Assembly (NCBI RefSeq): GCF_043235035.1
Contig: NZ_JAZAQF010000059.1
Coordinates: 1 to 64,000 of the forward strand
DNA from: CACIAM-69d sp001698445
Lineage (GTDB): Bacteria; Cyanobacteriota; Cyanobacteriia; CACIAM-69d
DNA length: 64,000 nucleotides
Direction of reading: 5' to 3'
Shown here: positions 8,345 to 17,105 of the stretch, in pieces
Numbering within the stretch: position 1 is the first letter of the stretch
Layout: every line of letters begins with the position of its first letter
Notes under the pieces: generated by a model
The model's database searches: none
What the model saw: the letters and a program-made list of their open reading frames with translations, nothing else
What the model was told of the DNA's origin: nothing
Program-made: the position numbers and the translations under genes

Positions 8345-11300
8345 CTAAGACAGTCGCCCTTCGGCGATCAGAGCCTGGTGAATGAAGCTGGCCAGGTCGG
8401 CGCGGGTGGTGGGTTGGTTGGGATTCAGGCGATCGGGACTGGGTTGCCCTTGCAGGATTTGGCGCTTGAGGGCGGCGGCAATTTTGCCCTGCACGGCGCT
8501 GGGAATTTCGGCGCGATCGTCCAGCGCTGCCAAGCCTTCGGGGGACTCATCGGGCCAAGCCAGCCCTCCGGCCAGGGCCGCGGCCAACTGCCAACGGGGC
8601 ACACCCAGCTCGGGGCCAAATCGATCGGCATCCATACCCGAGAGGAACTGACCCCGGTAGGCGCGATCGATCGCCGCCGCCGCCCAATAGCCCGATGGCA
8701 CATCTTGAAAGACCTTGCCCGATCGCCGATCGCCTGGATCGAAGGCTTTGACCAACACCGCCGCCAATTGGGCCCGGTTAATCGGCTCATCGGGATGGAA
8801 CGAGCCGTCCTCGTAGCCGCTGAGAATGGCCTGTGCCGCCAGGGTATTGATGAAGGGGGCGGCCCAATGGTCGGTGATGTCGCTGAAGGCGCTGCTGGCC
8901 GGATCGCTGTTGGTGTTGTTGCTGCCCAAATCGACAATGTAGGGCGATCGCAGGGCGCTGGCCAGGCCCTTGGTGACCAGGGCTTGGTAAAGGAAGGCGG
9001 ACACTTCACCCCGGGTGATGGCCCGCTCGGCCTCCAGGCGGGTCAGGTCGGGATAGTTCACCACCATGCGCCGCACCGTGGCCGTGGCGATCGCGTCGCG
9101 GGCAAAGTTGGGAATCCGAATCGCATCGCTGTAATAGCTCAAAACACTCAAGGTTCCCCCCGTCAAACCCAGACCATTCACCAGGGCGACCAACGCTTGG
9201 GCCCGGGTGAGGTTGGCATTGGGCTTAAAGCTGCCGTCGGGAAACCCTGCCAGCAATCCGCGTCGATAGCATTGGTCGATCGCCCCGGCGGCCCAAAAAC
9301 TGGCCGGCACATCCCAAAATTTCGCCCCCGATCGCAGGTTAGGCAAACTGGGAAAAGCCTTCACCAACAGGGCCGCAAACTGCCCCCGCGTCAGGTTGGT
9401 GTTGGGGCGAAAAGTGCCATCCTCCTTGTAGCCGCTCATGATTTGCCGTTGGATCAACTGGCGAATAAACGCTTCGGCCCAATGGCCCGTCACGTCATCC
9501 CCCAGCGGGCCAGGACTGGGGGTTGGGCCAGGACTCGGAGCCGGACTGCCGCCGCCCGCCCGTCTTCGGGCCTCCAACACCGCCTTGTAAGCGTTCACCT
9601 TGCCGTAGCCAAACCACCGGGAAAACCCGCGACTGTCATAGGAACCGTAGCGAAATCCAAACTGTGGATCGGCGTTGGTGTCCACAATTTTGTCCGCCGT
9701 TGATTCCAGAATCTGTTTCACTTCCCGCGCCGTCAGGTTGGGATTCGCGGACAACACCAGGGCCGCCACACCCGCCACCACCGGGCAAGCGCTGGATGTG
9801 CCCCCAAAGTCGGCGGTGAAGTCCGTGCTGCTGTAGCCCGCTGCCCCCAGGCGATCGGTCGTGAACACTCCGGCTCCGGCCAGGTTGCTGGTCACCTGGG
9901 GGGGAGTCAGAATTGCGCCAGTTTCCGGCAACCAAATTCCCGGCGGTGCATTGTTGCTGGGGGCACAAACGGAAATGTTATCGCCCCAATTGCTGTAGGC
10001 GGCTTTGCGGTTCAAGCTGGTGGCAGCGGAAACGGCAATCACGTCTGGATGGGCCGCAAACCCGGACAGCCATTCCGTGGATCCCGACAACACGTTGTTG
10101 GGCCAACCCTGCTCATTCACCGTGCCATTCACGGGCCGGTTCGCGTTGCCGGCCGCGAACACAATCACACAGCCTTTGCCGTTGCGGCCCTGGGTGGCGG
10201 CTCGGTTAAGGGCCGCTCGCTGCCGGGTAGACAGGGGAAAGTAAATGCTGCCCGGGCCCCAGCTACAGGAGACCACGGCGGCCCCCCGGGACACACACCA
10301 ATCAAACAGTTCTTCCACCGCTTGGTCATCTAAATAACCGGTGGTGCGAATGGGCATCAAGGCACAACGGGGAGCCACTCCCACAATGCCGCTGCCGTTT
10401 TCTTCGGCCACGGCAACCCCGGCGCAGGCGGTTCCGTGGCTGTCGTCCCGCGTGCCGGGCAGGGGGTTAAAGTCGTTGTCTTTAAAGTCTTTGGGGCTGA
10501 CGATTTTGCCGGTTCCCTGAAAGTCCGGGTGGCTGAGGTCGATGCCATCGTCGGCGATCGCGACGATGATGGATCGATCGCCCCGGGTAATGTCCCAGGC
10601 TTTTTCCGCATCGATGTGGGAACCGGCGGTGATGCTACTGCCCCCGTTGTTTTGCAAATACCACTGGGAACTGTAAAACCCATCCCGTGGCCGGTAGAAG
10701 GGTTGGCTCTCGATGATGGCGTTGGGTTCGGCGCTCAGAACGGCCGGATTTTCCAACAGGGTGTTGGCAATTTTTAGGGGGTTGAGGGGCGTTCGATCGC
10801 TCAGGCGATAGATAAACGCATTGGGAATGCCGTCCAGGGGCTTCACCAACACCAGCCCCAGGCCTTGGGCGATCGCATCCACCGCCTGGGCCACCAGGGT
10901 GGGATGAAACACGATCGTCACCTCATCCCCCAAATAGACCCTTGTGGCCCCTTGGCCTTGGTACTGATAAACATGGCTCACGTAGTCAAAGGCTCCCGAT
11001 CGGCGAGCCTCGTCCATCACCGGATCCAACCGGGCCGGAGCCACCAGCAACTCCACCAGGGCCATGCCTCGCCCCAGAGGTCGCACCTGGGTTACGTCCG
11101 GCAGGCGGGTGGGATCGATCGGCTGGGCGGCTTTGGGGCGCACCACGAAGCGATCGGGCACTTTTTCTAGGAGGACTTCATCTCCGCCCCGTTGCAACAC
11201 CAGGCCCAGAAACTGGGGCGGCACGCCAACGGCCCCCACAGAGTCCAAATCGGACGGCACGGGATGAGAAGAAGGTTGCAAATCCGCCACGGGGAATATC

Positions 11301-11359
11301 TCCTGAAACAGGCTGGAAACAGGCTGGAAGATTGCCCTGAAGACGACAGGGGGGATCAT
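8345..11359 (-). CDS. Subtilisin-like serine protease with C-terminal SLH domains
   Basis: A 1004-residue S8 peptidase. The catalytic triad is Asp270 (IADDGID), His308 (DSHGTACAG) and Ser522 (GGTSSACPV), with oxyanion Asn405 (FAAGNAN). Residues 1-220 look like a prodomain and linker. After a Pro/Ser hinge (PAPSPGPTPSPGPLG, about 605-620) come repeated SLH segments in two blocks (for example GHWAEAFIRQL, SGYEDGSFHPDEPINRAQL and TTRADLASFIHQAL). SLH domains bind cell-wall polymer, so this is an envelope-attached protease. No classical signal peptide is visible in MIPPVVFRAIFQP, so export is uncertain or the true start differs. Confidence 0.92.
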   Translation of the reverse strand: MIPPVVFRAIFQPVSSLFQEIFPVADLQPSSHPVPSDLDSVGAVGVPPQFLGLVLQRGGDEVLLEKVPDRFVVRPKAAQPIDPTRLPDVTQVRPLGRGMALVELLVAPARLDPVMDEARRSGAFDYVSHVYQYQGQGATRVYLGDEVTIVFHPTLVAQAVDAIAQGLGLVLVKPLDGIPNAFIYRLSDRTPLNPLKIANTLLENPAVLSAEPNAIIESQPFYRPRDGFYSSQWYLQNNGGSSITAGSHIDAEKAWDITRGDRSIIVAIADDGIDLSHPDFQGTGKIVSPKDFKDNDFNPLPGTRDDSHGTACAGVAVAEENGSGIVGVAPRCALMPIRTTGYLDDQAVEELFDWCVSRGAAVVSCSWGPGSIYFPLSTRQRAALNRAATQGRNGKGCVIVFAAGNANRPVNGTVNEQGWPNNVLSGSTEWLSGFAAHPDVIAVSAATSLNRKAAYSNWGDNISVCAPSNNAPPGIWLPETGAILTPPQVTSNLAGAGVFTTDRLGAAGYSSTDFTADFGGTSSACPVVAGVAALVLSANPNLTAREVKQILESTADKIVDTNADPQFGFRYGSYDSRGFSRWFGYGKVNAYKAVLEARRRAGGGSPAPSPGPTPSPGPLGDDVTGHWAEAFIRQLIQRQIMSGYKEDGTFRPNTNLTRGQFAALLVKAFPSLPNLRSGAKFWDVPASFWAAGAIDQCYRRGLLAGFPDGSFKPNANLTRAQALVALVNGLGLTGGTLSVLSYYSDAIRIPNFARDAIATATVRRMVVNYPDLTRLEAERAITRGEVSAFLYQALVTKGLASALRSPYIVDLGSNNTNSDPASSAFSDITDHWAAPFINTLAAQAILSGYEDGSFHPDEPINRAQLAAVLVKAFDPGDRRSGKVFQDVPSGYWAAAAIDRAYRGQFLSGMDADRFGPELGVPRWQLAAALAGGLAWPDESPEGLAALDDRAEIPSAVQGKIAAALKRQILQGQPSPDRLNPNQPTTRADLASFIHQALIAEGRLS

Positions 11360-11484
11360 CGACGGCGACGGAAATCAGCCAGCCAGAATGGTCAATACCG
11401 CCACCAATCTAGGCTGATCGGGCGCGGAGGGGCCCAAGGGCGATCGAACCTTGTCGTAGAATAGAGCCGATTTGACCAAAGTAA

Positions 11485-11646
11485 TGGACACAAGCCTCGC
11501 CCTTAGAGAGTGGCTTGATCCCAGTCGCGGGCGGGCAGTCCGAGACTCAAAACGGACGCAGAGGCCAGCGTGAATCCAGTTCGCTGGTGGCGGCCCATGA
11601 AGCGTCAACCCATGGTCTAGTCGAGCAACTTCGGTTGCTTGGTTAG
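11485..11646 (+). pseudogene. tnpB C-terminal remnant (IS200/IS605 family)
   Basis: An open frame ending at TAG 11644-11646 encodes about 53 residues, including VAGGQSETQNGRRGQRESSS and HGLVEQLRLLG. This is the style of C-terminal tails in cyanobacterial TnpB (RNA-guided nuclease/accessory transposase) proteins. It is followed within a few bases by a typical IS right-end hairpin, which supports the assignment. The nuclease core is gone and the frame is closed upstream by TAA at 11482-11484. It is a fossil of an insertion that lost its left part. Confidence 0.65.
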
Positions 11647-11687
11647 CACCAGAATCCCCACGCCCTTGGGGTGGGGAGGATGTCAAG
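11647..11687 (+). mobile_element. Right end of an IS200/IS605-type element (subterminal hairpin)
   Basis: The hairpin CCCCACGCCC-TT-GGGGTGGGG is preceded by CAGAAT and followed by AGGATGTCAAG. This is the layout of the right end of many cyanobacterial IS200/IS605 elements, just after the tnpB stop codon. In intact elements it doubles as the 3' part of the reRNA (omega RNA). A comparable end, GAATCCCCG...GAAGATGTCAAC, occurs at 37662-37698 in the cpc operon. Confidence 0.65.
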
Positions 11688-11713
11688 CGGCTCCTACTCA
11701 ATCCACCCAGCCC

Positions 11714-12292
11714 ATGCTAGCCCTTCGATTCCCTCGGTTGCTGCGTGTTGTTTTTCCCCTGTTGGCAGTTGCCGCGCTGGCCCCCAGCGTGCGGGCCCAA
11801 GAAACGAATTTGCCCGATGCCACGCCAGCTAACCCTGAACCGGCGGTGGTTCAAGCAACGGGACTGTTGAGCATGGCCGGCGGTCAACGCCTGATGGATG
11901 AAGCTGCCCGCGCGATCGAGTCCCAAAACTACGGTTTGGCTCAACAGCGCTTGCAGCAAGCTCGACAGGTGTTTAACCAGTTGTCGAATTTTCATCAGCA
12001 ATTGTCTGGTGCATTTTCCGCGATCGACAACCGCATTTCCCAAGAACAGCGCAAGAACGCCCTTGAAGCGGCCCAAATGCGCGATTTATCGACCTATCAG
12101 CTTGCTTTGGTTCACCGGGCCCAAAATCAACCGGAATTAGCCATTCCTCTGTTGGTGCAGATTGTTTCGAGCCAAAGCCCCACACGAGATTTGGGAACCA
12201 AGGCCTATCAACAACTGGCGGAGCTGGGCTTCATCAGTCCGGGGGCCCTGCGTCCAGCGCCCGCACCGGCTCCCGCTGCCACACCTCGCTAG
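11714..12292 (+). CDS. Hypothetical exported protein, 192 aa
   Basis: The likely start is the ATG at 11714, giving MLALRFPRLLRVVFPLLAVA, a signal peptide with probable cleavage after VRAQ. Earlier in-frame codons lie inside the IS right end and are not credible. The mature part is mostly helical (QNYGLAQQRLQQARQVFNQL, HQQLSGAFSAIDNRI) with a tetratricopeptide-like feel and an Ala/Pro C-terminus. No domain is recognised. It is followed 16 bp later by a DUF3685-type gene on the same strand, so the two probably form an operon. The IS remnant directly upstream may have replaced or changed its promoter. Confidence 0.65.
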   Translation: MLALRFPRLLRVVFPLLAVAALAPSVRAQETNLPDATPANPEPAVVQATGLLSMAGGQRLMDEAARAIESQNYGLAQQRLQQARQVFNQLSNFHQQLSGAFSAIDNRISQEQRKNALEAAQMRDLSTYQLALVHRAQNQPELAIPLLVQIVSSQSPTRDLGTKAYQQLAELGFISPGALRPAPAPAPAATPR

Positions 12293-12307
12293 TTGGGGTA
12301 GGGACAA

Positions 12308-13804
12308 TTGAGCCGACCGCCAGCCCTCAGCAATCGGCAGCGCTGGTTCCAATCCCAGTGGCTGGAGGTTGATCGGGCCCTGCGAGACGGGGCCACGTTG
12401 GCCCAACGGCGCGATCGCCCCTGGTGGGATCAGTGGGTCTTGGCGGGCCGGCAGCGCGAGTTGCGGGCGGCCCGCTCGGTTTTGGGCTGGTTGGCGGGTG
12501 GCATTCCTGACCCATCGATCAATATGGATCCAACCAATATGGATCTAACCAATGTGGATCCAACGAGTTGGGAAGGGAGCGGCTGGGATCCAGAGGGCGA
12601 TACGGCATCGTCAGCATCGGTGCTCAATTCGCCTTTGGGTCGATCGGCAACGCGCCCGATTAACCGCCCACCAACGCAACCGGCCAATTCAGCCGCTAAT
12701 CAGGCTGTGGGTGGGGGCAATCCATCGGCCAATGCGTCACCCAATCGCCCGATCGGCTCCGGAGCGATCGACCCCGGCCGTAATCCGCCCCCGCCCCCTG
12801 AGGATCCGGCGAGTGGTTCCACACCGACCGCCCTAGACCTGACCCTCTGGCGATCGACCCTCTTTGACGATGCGGTGGCCCGGCTGACGGTCGATCGACT
12901 GGTGAATTTGACCGGTTCTCCCCTGGAAATTGAAATTTTGCATCCCGATCGCCGCCGGGAGCTTTTAGCCCTGGTGTTGCGGCGGGTGGAACGGGGCCTG
13001 GAGGAAGTGCGCCGCGATCGACTGCGGGGCGATCGGCTGCTGGCCCAACAGGAAGCCTTGTTACAAACTTGGTGGGTTCAGCTTCTGGATGACTTTTTAG
13101 GCGACTGGCTCACGGAGCGCTCAACCCTGCGATCGGGCAGTGGGGCCTTGCGGCTCCAGCGTGATCGATTGCTTCAGGATTGGTCGATTGTGGCCACAGA
13201 TATTCTGAATCGTGCCGTGGAATTGGGCCCCCTGCTGGAGCATCTGCTATGGGGCCTGCCCTTAACGGTGGATGGGGTGACGGTGGAGGCGGGAACCGGA
13301 GCCGCCCTTGATCGGGCCAGTGCCCTGCTCCACAATCTGGTGCTTTGTTTGGCCTGCGCTGTGGTGCAACCGGTGTTGAATCGCTATGGCGATCGGGAAG
13401 GCCTGAAGCTGGCCCTGTTCGATCGGCGCTGGTTGCCCACCCGGGAAGTGGAACGGTTTCGGAATGACCTGGCTTGGAAATATCGAGTGCAACGCTGGGT
13501 CAGCGAACCCAAAGCCATCTACGAAAGTCGCTATTGGCTGCTGACGGCCAGCGATCGGGGCATTGTGGCCCTGCCGGTTTATGCGCCCCGCAACCAGGAA
13601 TGGCGGGCCCTGTCTGGTGTGCCCTTGGGGGTCACGTTGCTGATTGAAGCCCGCGACGCGATCGCCCCTCGGGTGCGGGCCACGGTCACCCTGGCCGGTC
13701 GTGGGGCCCTGATGGTGCTCCAGGCGATCGGGCGAGGCCTTGGCTTCATTGGCCGCGGCATCATTCAAGGATTGGGCGATGCGCTCGATCGCCGCAAGAC
13801 TTGA
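12308..13804 (+). CDS. DUF3685-type cyanobacterial/plastid-lineage protein
   Basis: A 498-residue protein with a TTG start at 12308, 16 bp after the previous gene. Residues about 70-175 form a low-complexity Asn/Pro/Ser linker, including a tandem 15-bp repeat that writes NMDPTNMDLTNVDPT. The C-terminal 230 residues are conserved-looking: TDILNRAVELGPLLEHLLWG, ALFDRRWLPTREVERFRNDL, then WKYRVQRWVSEPKAIYESRY, and a Gly-rich amphipathic or membrane tail (AIGRGLGFIGRGIIQGL). I associate this region with DUF3685, a family of cyanobacteria and chloroplast-bearing eukaryotes with no established function. Family assignment is from memory of the motif order. Confidence 0.6.
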   Translation: MSRPPALSNRQRWFQSQWLEVDRALRDGATLAQRRDRPWWDQWVLAGRQRELRAARSVLGWLAGGIPDPSINMDPTNMDLTNVDPTSWEGSGWDPEGDTASSASVLNSPLGRSATRPINRPPTQPANSAANQAVGGGNPSANASPNRPIGSGAIDPGRNPPPPPEDPASGSTPTALDLTLWRSTLFDDAVARLTVDRLVNLTGSPLEIEILHPDRRRELLALVLRRVERGLEEVRRDRLRGDRLLAQQEALLQTWWVQLLDDFLGDWLTERSTLRSGSGALRLQRDRLLQDWSIVATDILNRAVELGPLLEHLLWGLPLTVDGVTVEAGTGAALDRASALLHNLVLCLACAVVQPVLNRYGDREGLKLALFDRRWLPTREVERFRNDLAWKYRVQRWVSEPKAIYESRYWLLTASDRGIVALPVYAPRNQEWRALSGVPLGVTLLIEARDAIAPRVRATVTLAGRGALMVLQAIGRGLGFIGRGIIQGLGDALDRRKT

Positions 13805-13920
13805 TGGATCGCGAGTCAAGACTTTTCTTTGGGGCTGCCGGATGGACATTGCTCCCCTGCGACCCAACGCCCAACGCCCTCGATCGCTAGCCTTCGAGGG
13901 TAATCACTGGCCCCGATCGG

Positions 13921-14385
13921 CTAATCCGACACAATCTTCAGCAGCCGCACAAACAGCACCCCCAACAGGGCATAGGTCAGCATCGCCACGATCGCGTTCA
14001 GATCCAACGCATTGAACTGACCAAACCGAAACACCGGGAATAACGTCGAAAAGGGGCCAATGTAGGGATTGGCCAAAAACTCAATGCCCTGAGCAAAAGG
14101 ACTGCGGGGATTCGCTCCCGTCAATTGCAACAGGAATCGCATCCCAATCAAAATTTCCAGGGCCACAATCAGGTAATAGGTTCCCTGTTGCACCCGCCGC
14201 AATACCTCATTGCGCCGCGCGATCGCCATTTGCCGGGCCTCTTCTCGTAAGCGGCGCTCTTCCGCCCGCAACTGCATTTCATAGAGCTTGCGGGCGTAGT
14301 CTTCGGGGGGCAGTTGGTCACCCGGCAGGCTATCAGCGCCCGGTTCAGAGGGGCGATCGTGAAACGGATTGCCGTTGGTGCTCAT
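13921..14385 (-). CDS. YggT-family membrane protein
   Basis: A 154-residue protein. The N-terminal 75 residues are charged and helical (KLYEMQLRAEERRLREEARQ). Two hydrophobic segments follow: YYLIVALEILIGMRFLLQL and AIVAMLTYALLGVLFVRLL. Between them lies the family pattern NPYIGPFSTLFPV, where YggT proteins carry a conserved NP/F motif. YggT/YlmG proteins are linked to cell division, thylakoid and nucleoid organisation, or osmotic shock. The cyanobacterial form with a coiled N-terminal extension fits. It is a single gene on the minus strand. Confidence 0.85.
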   Translation of the reverse strand: MSTNGNPFHDRPSEPGADSLPGDQLPPEDYARKLYEMQLRAEERRLREEARQMAIARRNEVLRRVQQGTYYLIVALEILIGMRFLLQLTGANPRSPFAQGIEFLANPYIGPFSTLFPVFRFGQFNALDLNAIVAMLTYALLGVLFVRLLKIVSD

Positions 14386-14513
14386 GGATTCGGGATCAGG
14401 CCCTAAAAACAGCGATCGAATCCATGCAATCGTTTTGCGGCTCCGTCGTCAAGCGATCGCCCCTCCCAATTCATCATCCACACAGCGGCCATTGGCTCGG
14501 CCTTAAGCCAGCC

Positions 14514-15266
14514 TTAAGCCAGGTCAAATAGCAACAGCTCCGCATTCTCGGAAGCCGTAATTTCCACCTGCTCCAGGGCTGTGATGGCCGCCGCGTCGCC
14601 CGCCTCCAGCGTCACCCCATTCAGGGCGATCGCCCCACGAGCCACCTGCAACCATCCGCCGCGCTCAGGGCTGGCAAATTGATGCACCACCCGATCGCCC
14701 GCCGCCAACGAGCTGGCAAAAATCAGCGCATCCTGATGAATCGTCACCGAGCCATCGCGACCATCGGGCGAAGCCACCACCCGTAACCGCCCCTGCTTAT
14801 CTTCCGGCGCAAAGTACACCTGCTCATAGCCCGGCTGCAAGTTGTTGCGATCGGGCAAAATCCAAATTTGCAACAGGTGCAGCGGCTCCGAATCCGACGC
14901 ATTAAATTCGCTGTGCAAAATGCCCGTTCCGGCGCTCATCCGTTGCACATCGCCCGGCCGAATCAGGGAGCCGTTGCCAATGCTGTCCCGGTGCTCCAGC
15001 AACCCACTCAGCACATAGGTCACAATTTCCATGTCGCGATGGCCATGAGTGCCAAACCCTTGCTTGGGGGCAATCACATCCTCATTGATCACTCGCAACG
15101 TCCGAAATCCCATGTGATTGGGGTCGTAGTAACTGCTAAACGAAAAACTGTGATAGCTATCCAACCAACCGTGATTGGCATGGCCCCGATCGCCCGATCG
15201 CCGAATCGTGATGTTGCCCGTAGTGGTCGGGGCGATCGAGGCAGCAGCAGAAGACGAAATAGTCAT
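14514..15266 (-). CDS. Pirin-family bicupin protein (YhhW-like)
   Basis: A 250-residue bicupin. The metal-binding N-terminal cupin shows HGHRDMEIV and, later, GTGILHSEFN, giving the three His and one Glu of pirins. The opening RRSGDRGHANHGWLDSYHSF is the standard pirin start. Family members such as YhhW can have quercetinase-like activity; the physiological substrate here is unknown. The first 18 residues are an Ala/Ser/Thr-rich extension. The spacer after its start (15267-15472) contains a two-copy 15-bp tandem repeat. Confidence 0.9.
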   Translation of the reverse strand: MTISSSAAASIAPTTTGNITIRRSGDRGHANHGWLDSYHSFSFSSYYDPNHMGFRTLRVINEDVIAPKQGFGTHGHRDMEIVTYVLSGLLEHRDSIGNGSLIRPGDVQRMSAGTGILHSEFNASDSEPLHLLQIWILPDRNNLQPGYEQVYFAPEDKQGRLRVVASPDGRDGSVTIHQDALIFASSLAAGDRVVHQFASPERGGWLQVARGAIALNGVTLEAGDAAAITALEQVEITASENAELLLFDLA

Positions 15267-15472
15267 GGCTCAATTACTCCACTGTTCAACCTAAGCAAAC
15301 CCTGCAAAACCCAGAAACGCAAAACTCAGAAACGCAAAATCCAGCAATCAGCAAATCACATCAATAACCGAAACCACCGGCAAGGCCGATTCACCTCAGG
15401 ATCATGATCTGATCAGCCTTTGACCATTTCAATGCACCGAAAAAAATCAGCCATTTTCACCGAATCTGAGTC

Positions 15473-15727
15473 CTAACCAGCCATCAGCGGCTGATGGGAA
15501 CCATCACAGAAAGGTGAATTTTGAGTTTGCTTGCAATTACAAATTGCAACCTTTTTCGTTTCTGTCACCTCAAAGGCGAAGGGCGTAAAACTCGTTCCCT
15601 GGTGGGAGCCATCGCAGAATTTCTTAGAAGCCGATCGACCACAGGCACACCAGAAGTATTTCCCCGGTGCCAGTTCAATCACCTCAGGCTTTGTATCAGC
15701 AATCACAGCCTCATTAGGAGCAGTCAT
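15473..15727 (-). CDS. CDGSH iron-sulfur domain protein (two motifs)
   Basis: An 84-residue protein with two CDGSH motifs: CACGRSASKKFCDGSH and CNCKQTQNSPFCDGSH. Each C-x-C-x(n)-C-x3-H set can bind a labile [2Fe-2S] cluster as in mitoNEET-type proteins. I chose the ATG at 15727 because GAGAGAG lies a few bases upstream; an in-frame start at 15808 would add a Cys-rich leader without SD support. It probably has a redox or Fe-S transfer role in the cytosol. Confidence 0.9.
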   Translation of the reverse strand: MTAPNEAVIADTKPEVIELAPGKYFWCACGRSASKKFCDGSHQGTSFTPFAFEVTETKKVAICNCKQTQNSPFCDGSHQPLMAG

Positions 15728-16340
15728 GCTTAAAACTCTCTCTCGATTCAGTAAACTAGGCGATTGAATTGATCCTAGAGGCTTCTCTTGGCAGCAACAA
15801 GTACGCACAAAAAAGTGCGGTAGTTACCAAAAAGAAACCACCCAGTAAATCAATCAATTAAACCCAATTAATCAAATCAATCAATTGATTCAATGAAGAG
15901 ACTTAGAACTAGAAAAAACTTGAAGACTTTACTGAACTAAAACTCAGCAGGTCTCTTGCATTAATCACGATCTTCATTCTAAATTCTTTTCCAAGATTGT
16001 TGATTGACTAACAAACTTTATAAGCACCTAGTTCCTATGTGTTTCTTCTGTAGGTTGGGTTGAGCTTTGCGAAACCCAACTCAATCACACTCAATCATCA
16101 CGAACTTTGCTGTGGTTGGGTTTCGTGCCTCAATCTAATCTACAACTACAACTCAATTTTAGGTTTTCTCGGAAGTATAATTTCTAAATGTAATTTCTAA
16201 ATGTAATTTCTAGAAAATTCAAGAGAGCATTCAAGGGCATATTCAAAAAACATTTCAAACATCAACTTGAAGAAATTGATCTATATTGCTTTTGATATGG
16301 TTTGCTATGGCTTCCTTCGCTGTACGAGGATCGATCGCCC
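15728..16340. other. AT-rich spacer between CDGSH gene and hxlR-type gene
   Basis: About 610 bp without a gene. It holds an inverted-repeat element (16049-16144) and a short array TATAATTTCTAAATG repeated about three times (16176-16213). The CDGSH gene and the HxlR regulator diverge from here, so both promoters should lie in it; I cannot place them with confidence. Confidence 0.5.
16049..16144. repeat. MITE-like inverted repeat (TGTAGGTTGGGTTGAG...)
   Basis: The left arm at 16049-16080 (TGTAGGTTGGGTTGAG, then CGAAACCCAAC) is matched by an inverted right arm ending TCAATCTAATCTACA at 16144. The two arms differ at a handful of bases. The family TGTAGGTTGGGTTGAGC...GAAACCCAAC is widespread in cyanobacterial genomes and resembles a small non-autonomous insertion. 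It is different from the element at 2744-2880. Confidence 0.65.
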
Positions 16341-16787
16341 ATGATTACCCCGAATCCAGCACCCACCACAGGCTTCACGCGCCTCAGTTGCGCCGTCGAA
16401 ACAACACTCAACATCATTGATGGGCGATGGAAAGTCCTGATTTTGCGCGAGCTATTTGCAGGAACCATGCGCTTTGCTCAACTGCGGCGAGCGCTTCAGG
16501 GCGTGACGCAAAAAATGCTGACTCAGCAGTTGCGGGAGTTGGAATCCGATGGCATTGTTCACCGGCAAGTGTATCCAGAAGTGCCACCCAGAGTGGAATA
16601 TTCCCTCACGCCCTTGGGGGAATCCCTGTGGTCAGTGCTGGAAGCGATGCACAACTGGGGGCTGCACTATCAAACCGCCCAAGGTATCGCTGACCATCCG
16701 GTTCATGGGGAACCAGCATTGCCACGTTTGCCGATCGACTATGGCGATCCAGGCTATGGCGCTCAAGACTTGGACAATCAAGACTGA
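16341..16787 (+). CDS. HxlR-family winged-helix transcriptional regulator
   Basis: A 148-residue regulator. The HxlR winged helix is clear: CAVETTLNIIDGRWKVLILR, FAQLRRALQGVTQKMLTQQL and RELESDGIVHRQVYPEVPPR. A single Cys near the N-terminus is at the position used for thiol sensing in some family members (HypR, QorR). I prefer the ATG at 16341; a start at 16302 would add 13 residues. The last codons run into a 15-bp tandem array, so the C-terminal AQDLDNQD is repeat-derived. Its target is unknown; nearby pirin and CDGSH genes on the other strand are candidates. Confidence 0.88.
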   Translation: MITPNPAPTTGFTRLSCAVETTLNIIDGRWKVLILRELFAGTMRFAQLRRALQGVTQKMLTQQLRELESDGIVHRQVYPEVPPRVEYSLTPLGESLWSVLEAMHNWGLHYQTAQGIADHPVHGEPALPRLPIDYGDPGYGAQDLDNQD

Positions 16788-16899
16788 GACAATCAAGACT
16801 CTGGCAATCAAGACTCTGGCAATCAAAATTTGGACGCTCAGGACTCGATCGATTAGTTCACTCGATTAGTTCACTCGATTAGTTCACTCGATTAGTTCA
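16761..16899. repeat. Two adjoining tandem arrays (15-bp and 13-bp units)
   Basis: A 15-bp unit (AATCAAGACTCTGGC type) is repeated about six times from 16761 to 16850. It is followed by a 13-bp unit CTCGATTAGTTCA, three full copies at 16861-16899 plus a partial one just before. The first array starts inside the hxlR-type gene and supplies its last residues and stop codon. Confidence 0.85.
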
Positions 16900-17105
16900 C
16901 TGGGTTCAGATAGTTCAAGGTGCGGAAACAGTCTAAATAGCCCCCCAATCGCTCAGATGGCCTAGAATTGAAGCCGCTAAAACGCCTAGATTTCAGAATA
17001 CAGACATTTCAGAATATAAGAGCCTAGGACACTCAATCATAATCAAGGGTTGGCTCCATGGATTTCCACTCAGCCAACCCCTAATTTAGGATCGTTATTC
17101 ACAAG
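16788..17105. other. Spacer between hxlR-type gene and fur
   Basis: Apart from the tandem arrays at its left end and the hairpin at 17045-17082, I see no gene or RNA here. Confidence 0.5.
17045..17082 (-). terminator. Hairpin downstream of fur
   Basis: AAGGGTTGGCT (17045-17055) pairs with AGCCAACCCCT (17072-17082). It lies 24 bp beyond the fur stop on the minus strand. There is no long T run, so termination strength is uncertain. Confidence 0.55.

Noticed and set aside
8378..9703. 441-residue plus-strand frame opposite the subtilase gene
   Set aside because: It is antisense to a gene with full catalytic motifs and has composition typical of a shadow in GC-rich DNA.
16761..16899. CRISPR array
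   Set aside because: The repeats are contiguous with no unique spacers; the same holds for all other tandem arrays in the window.
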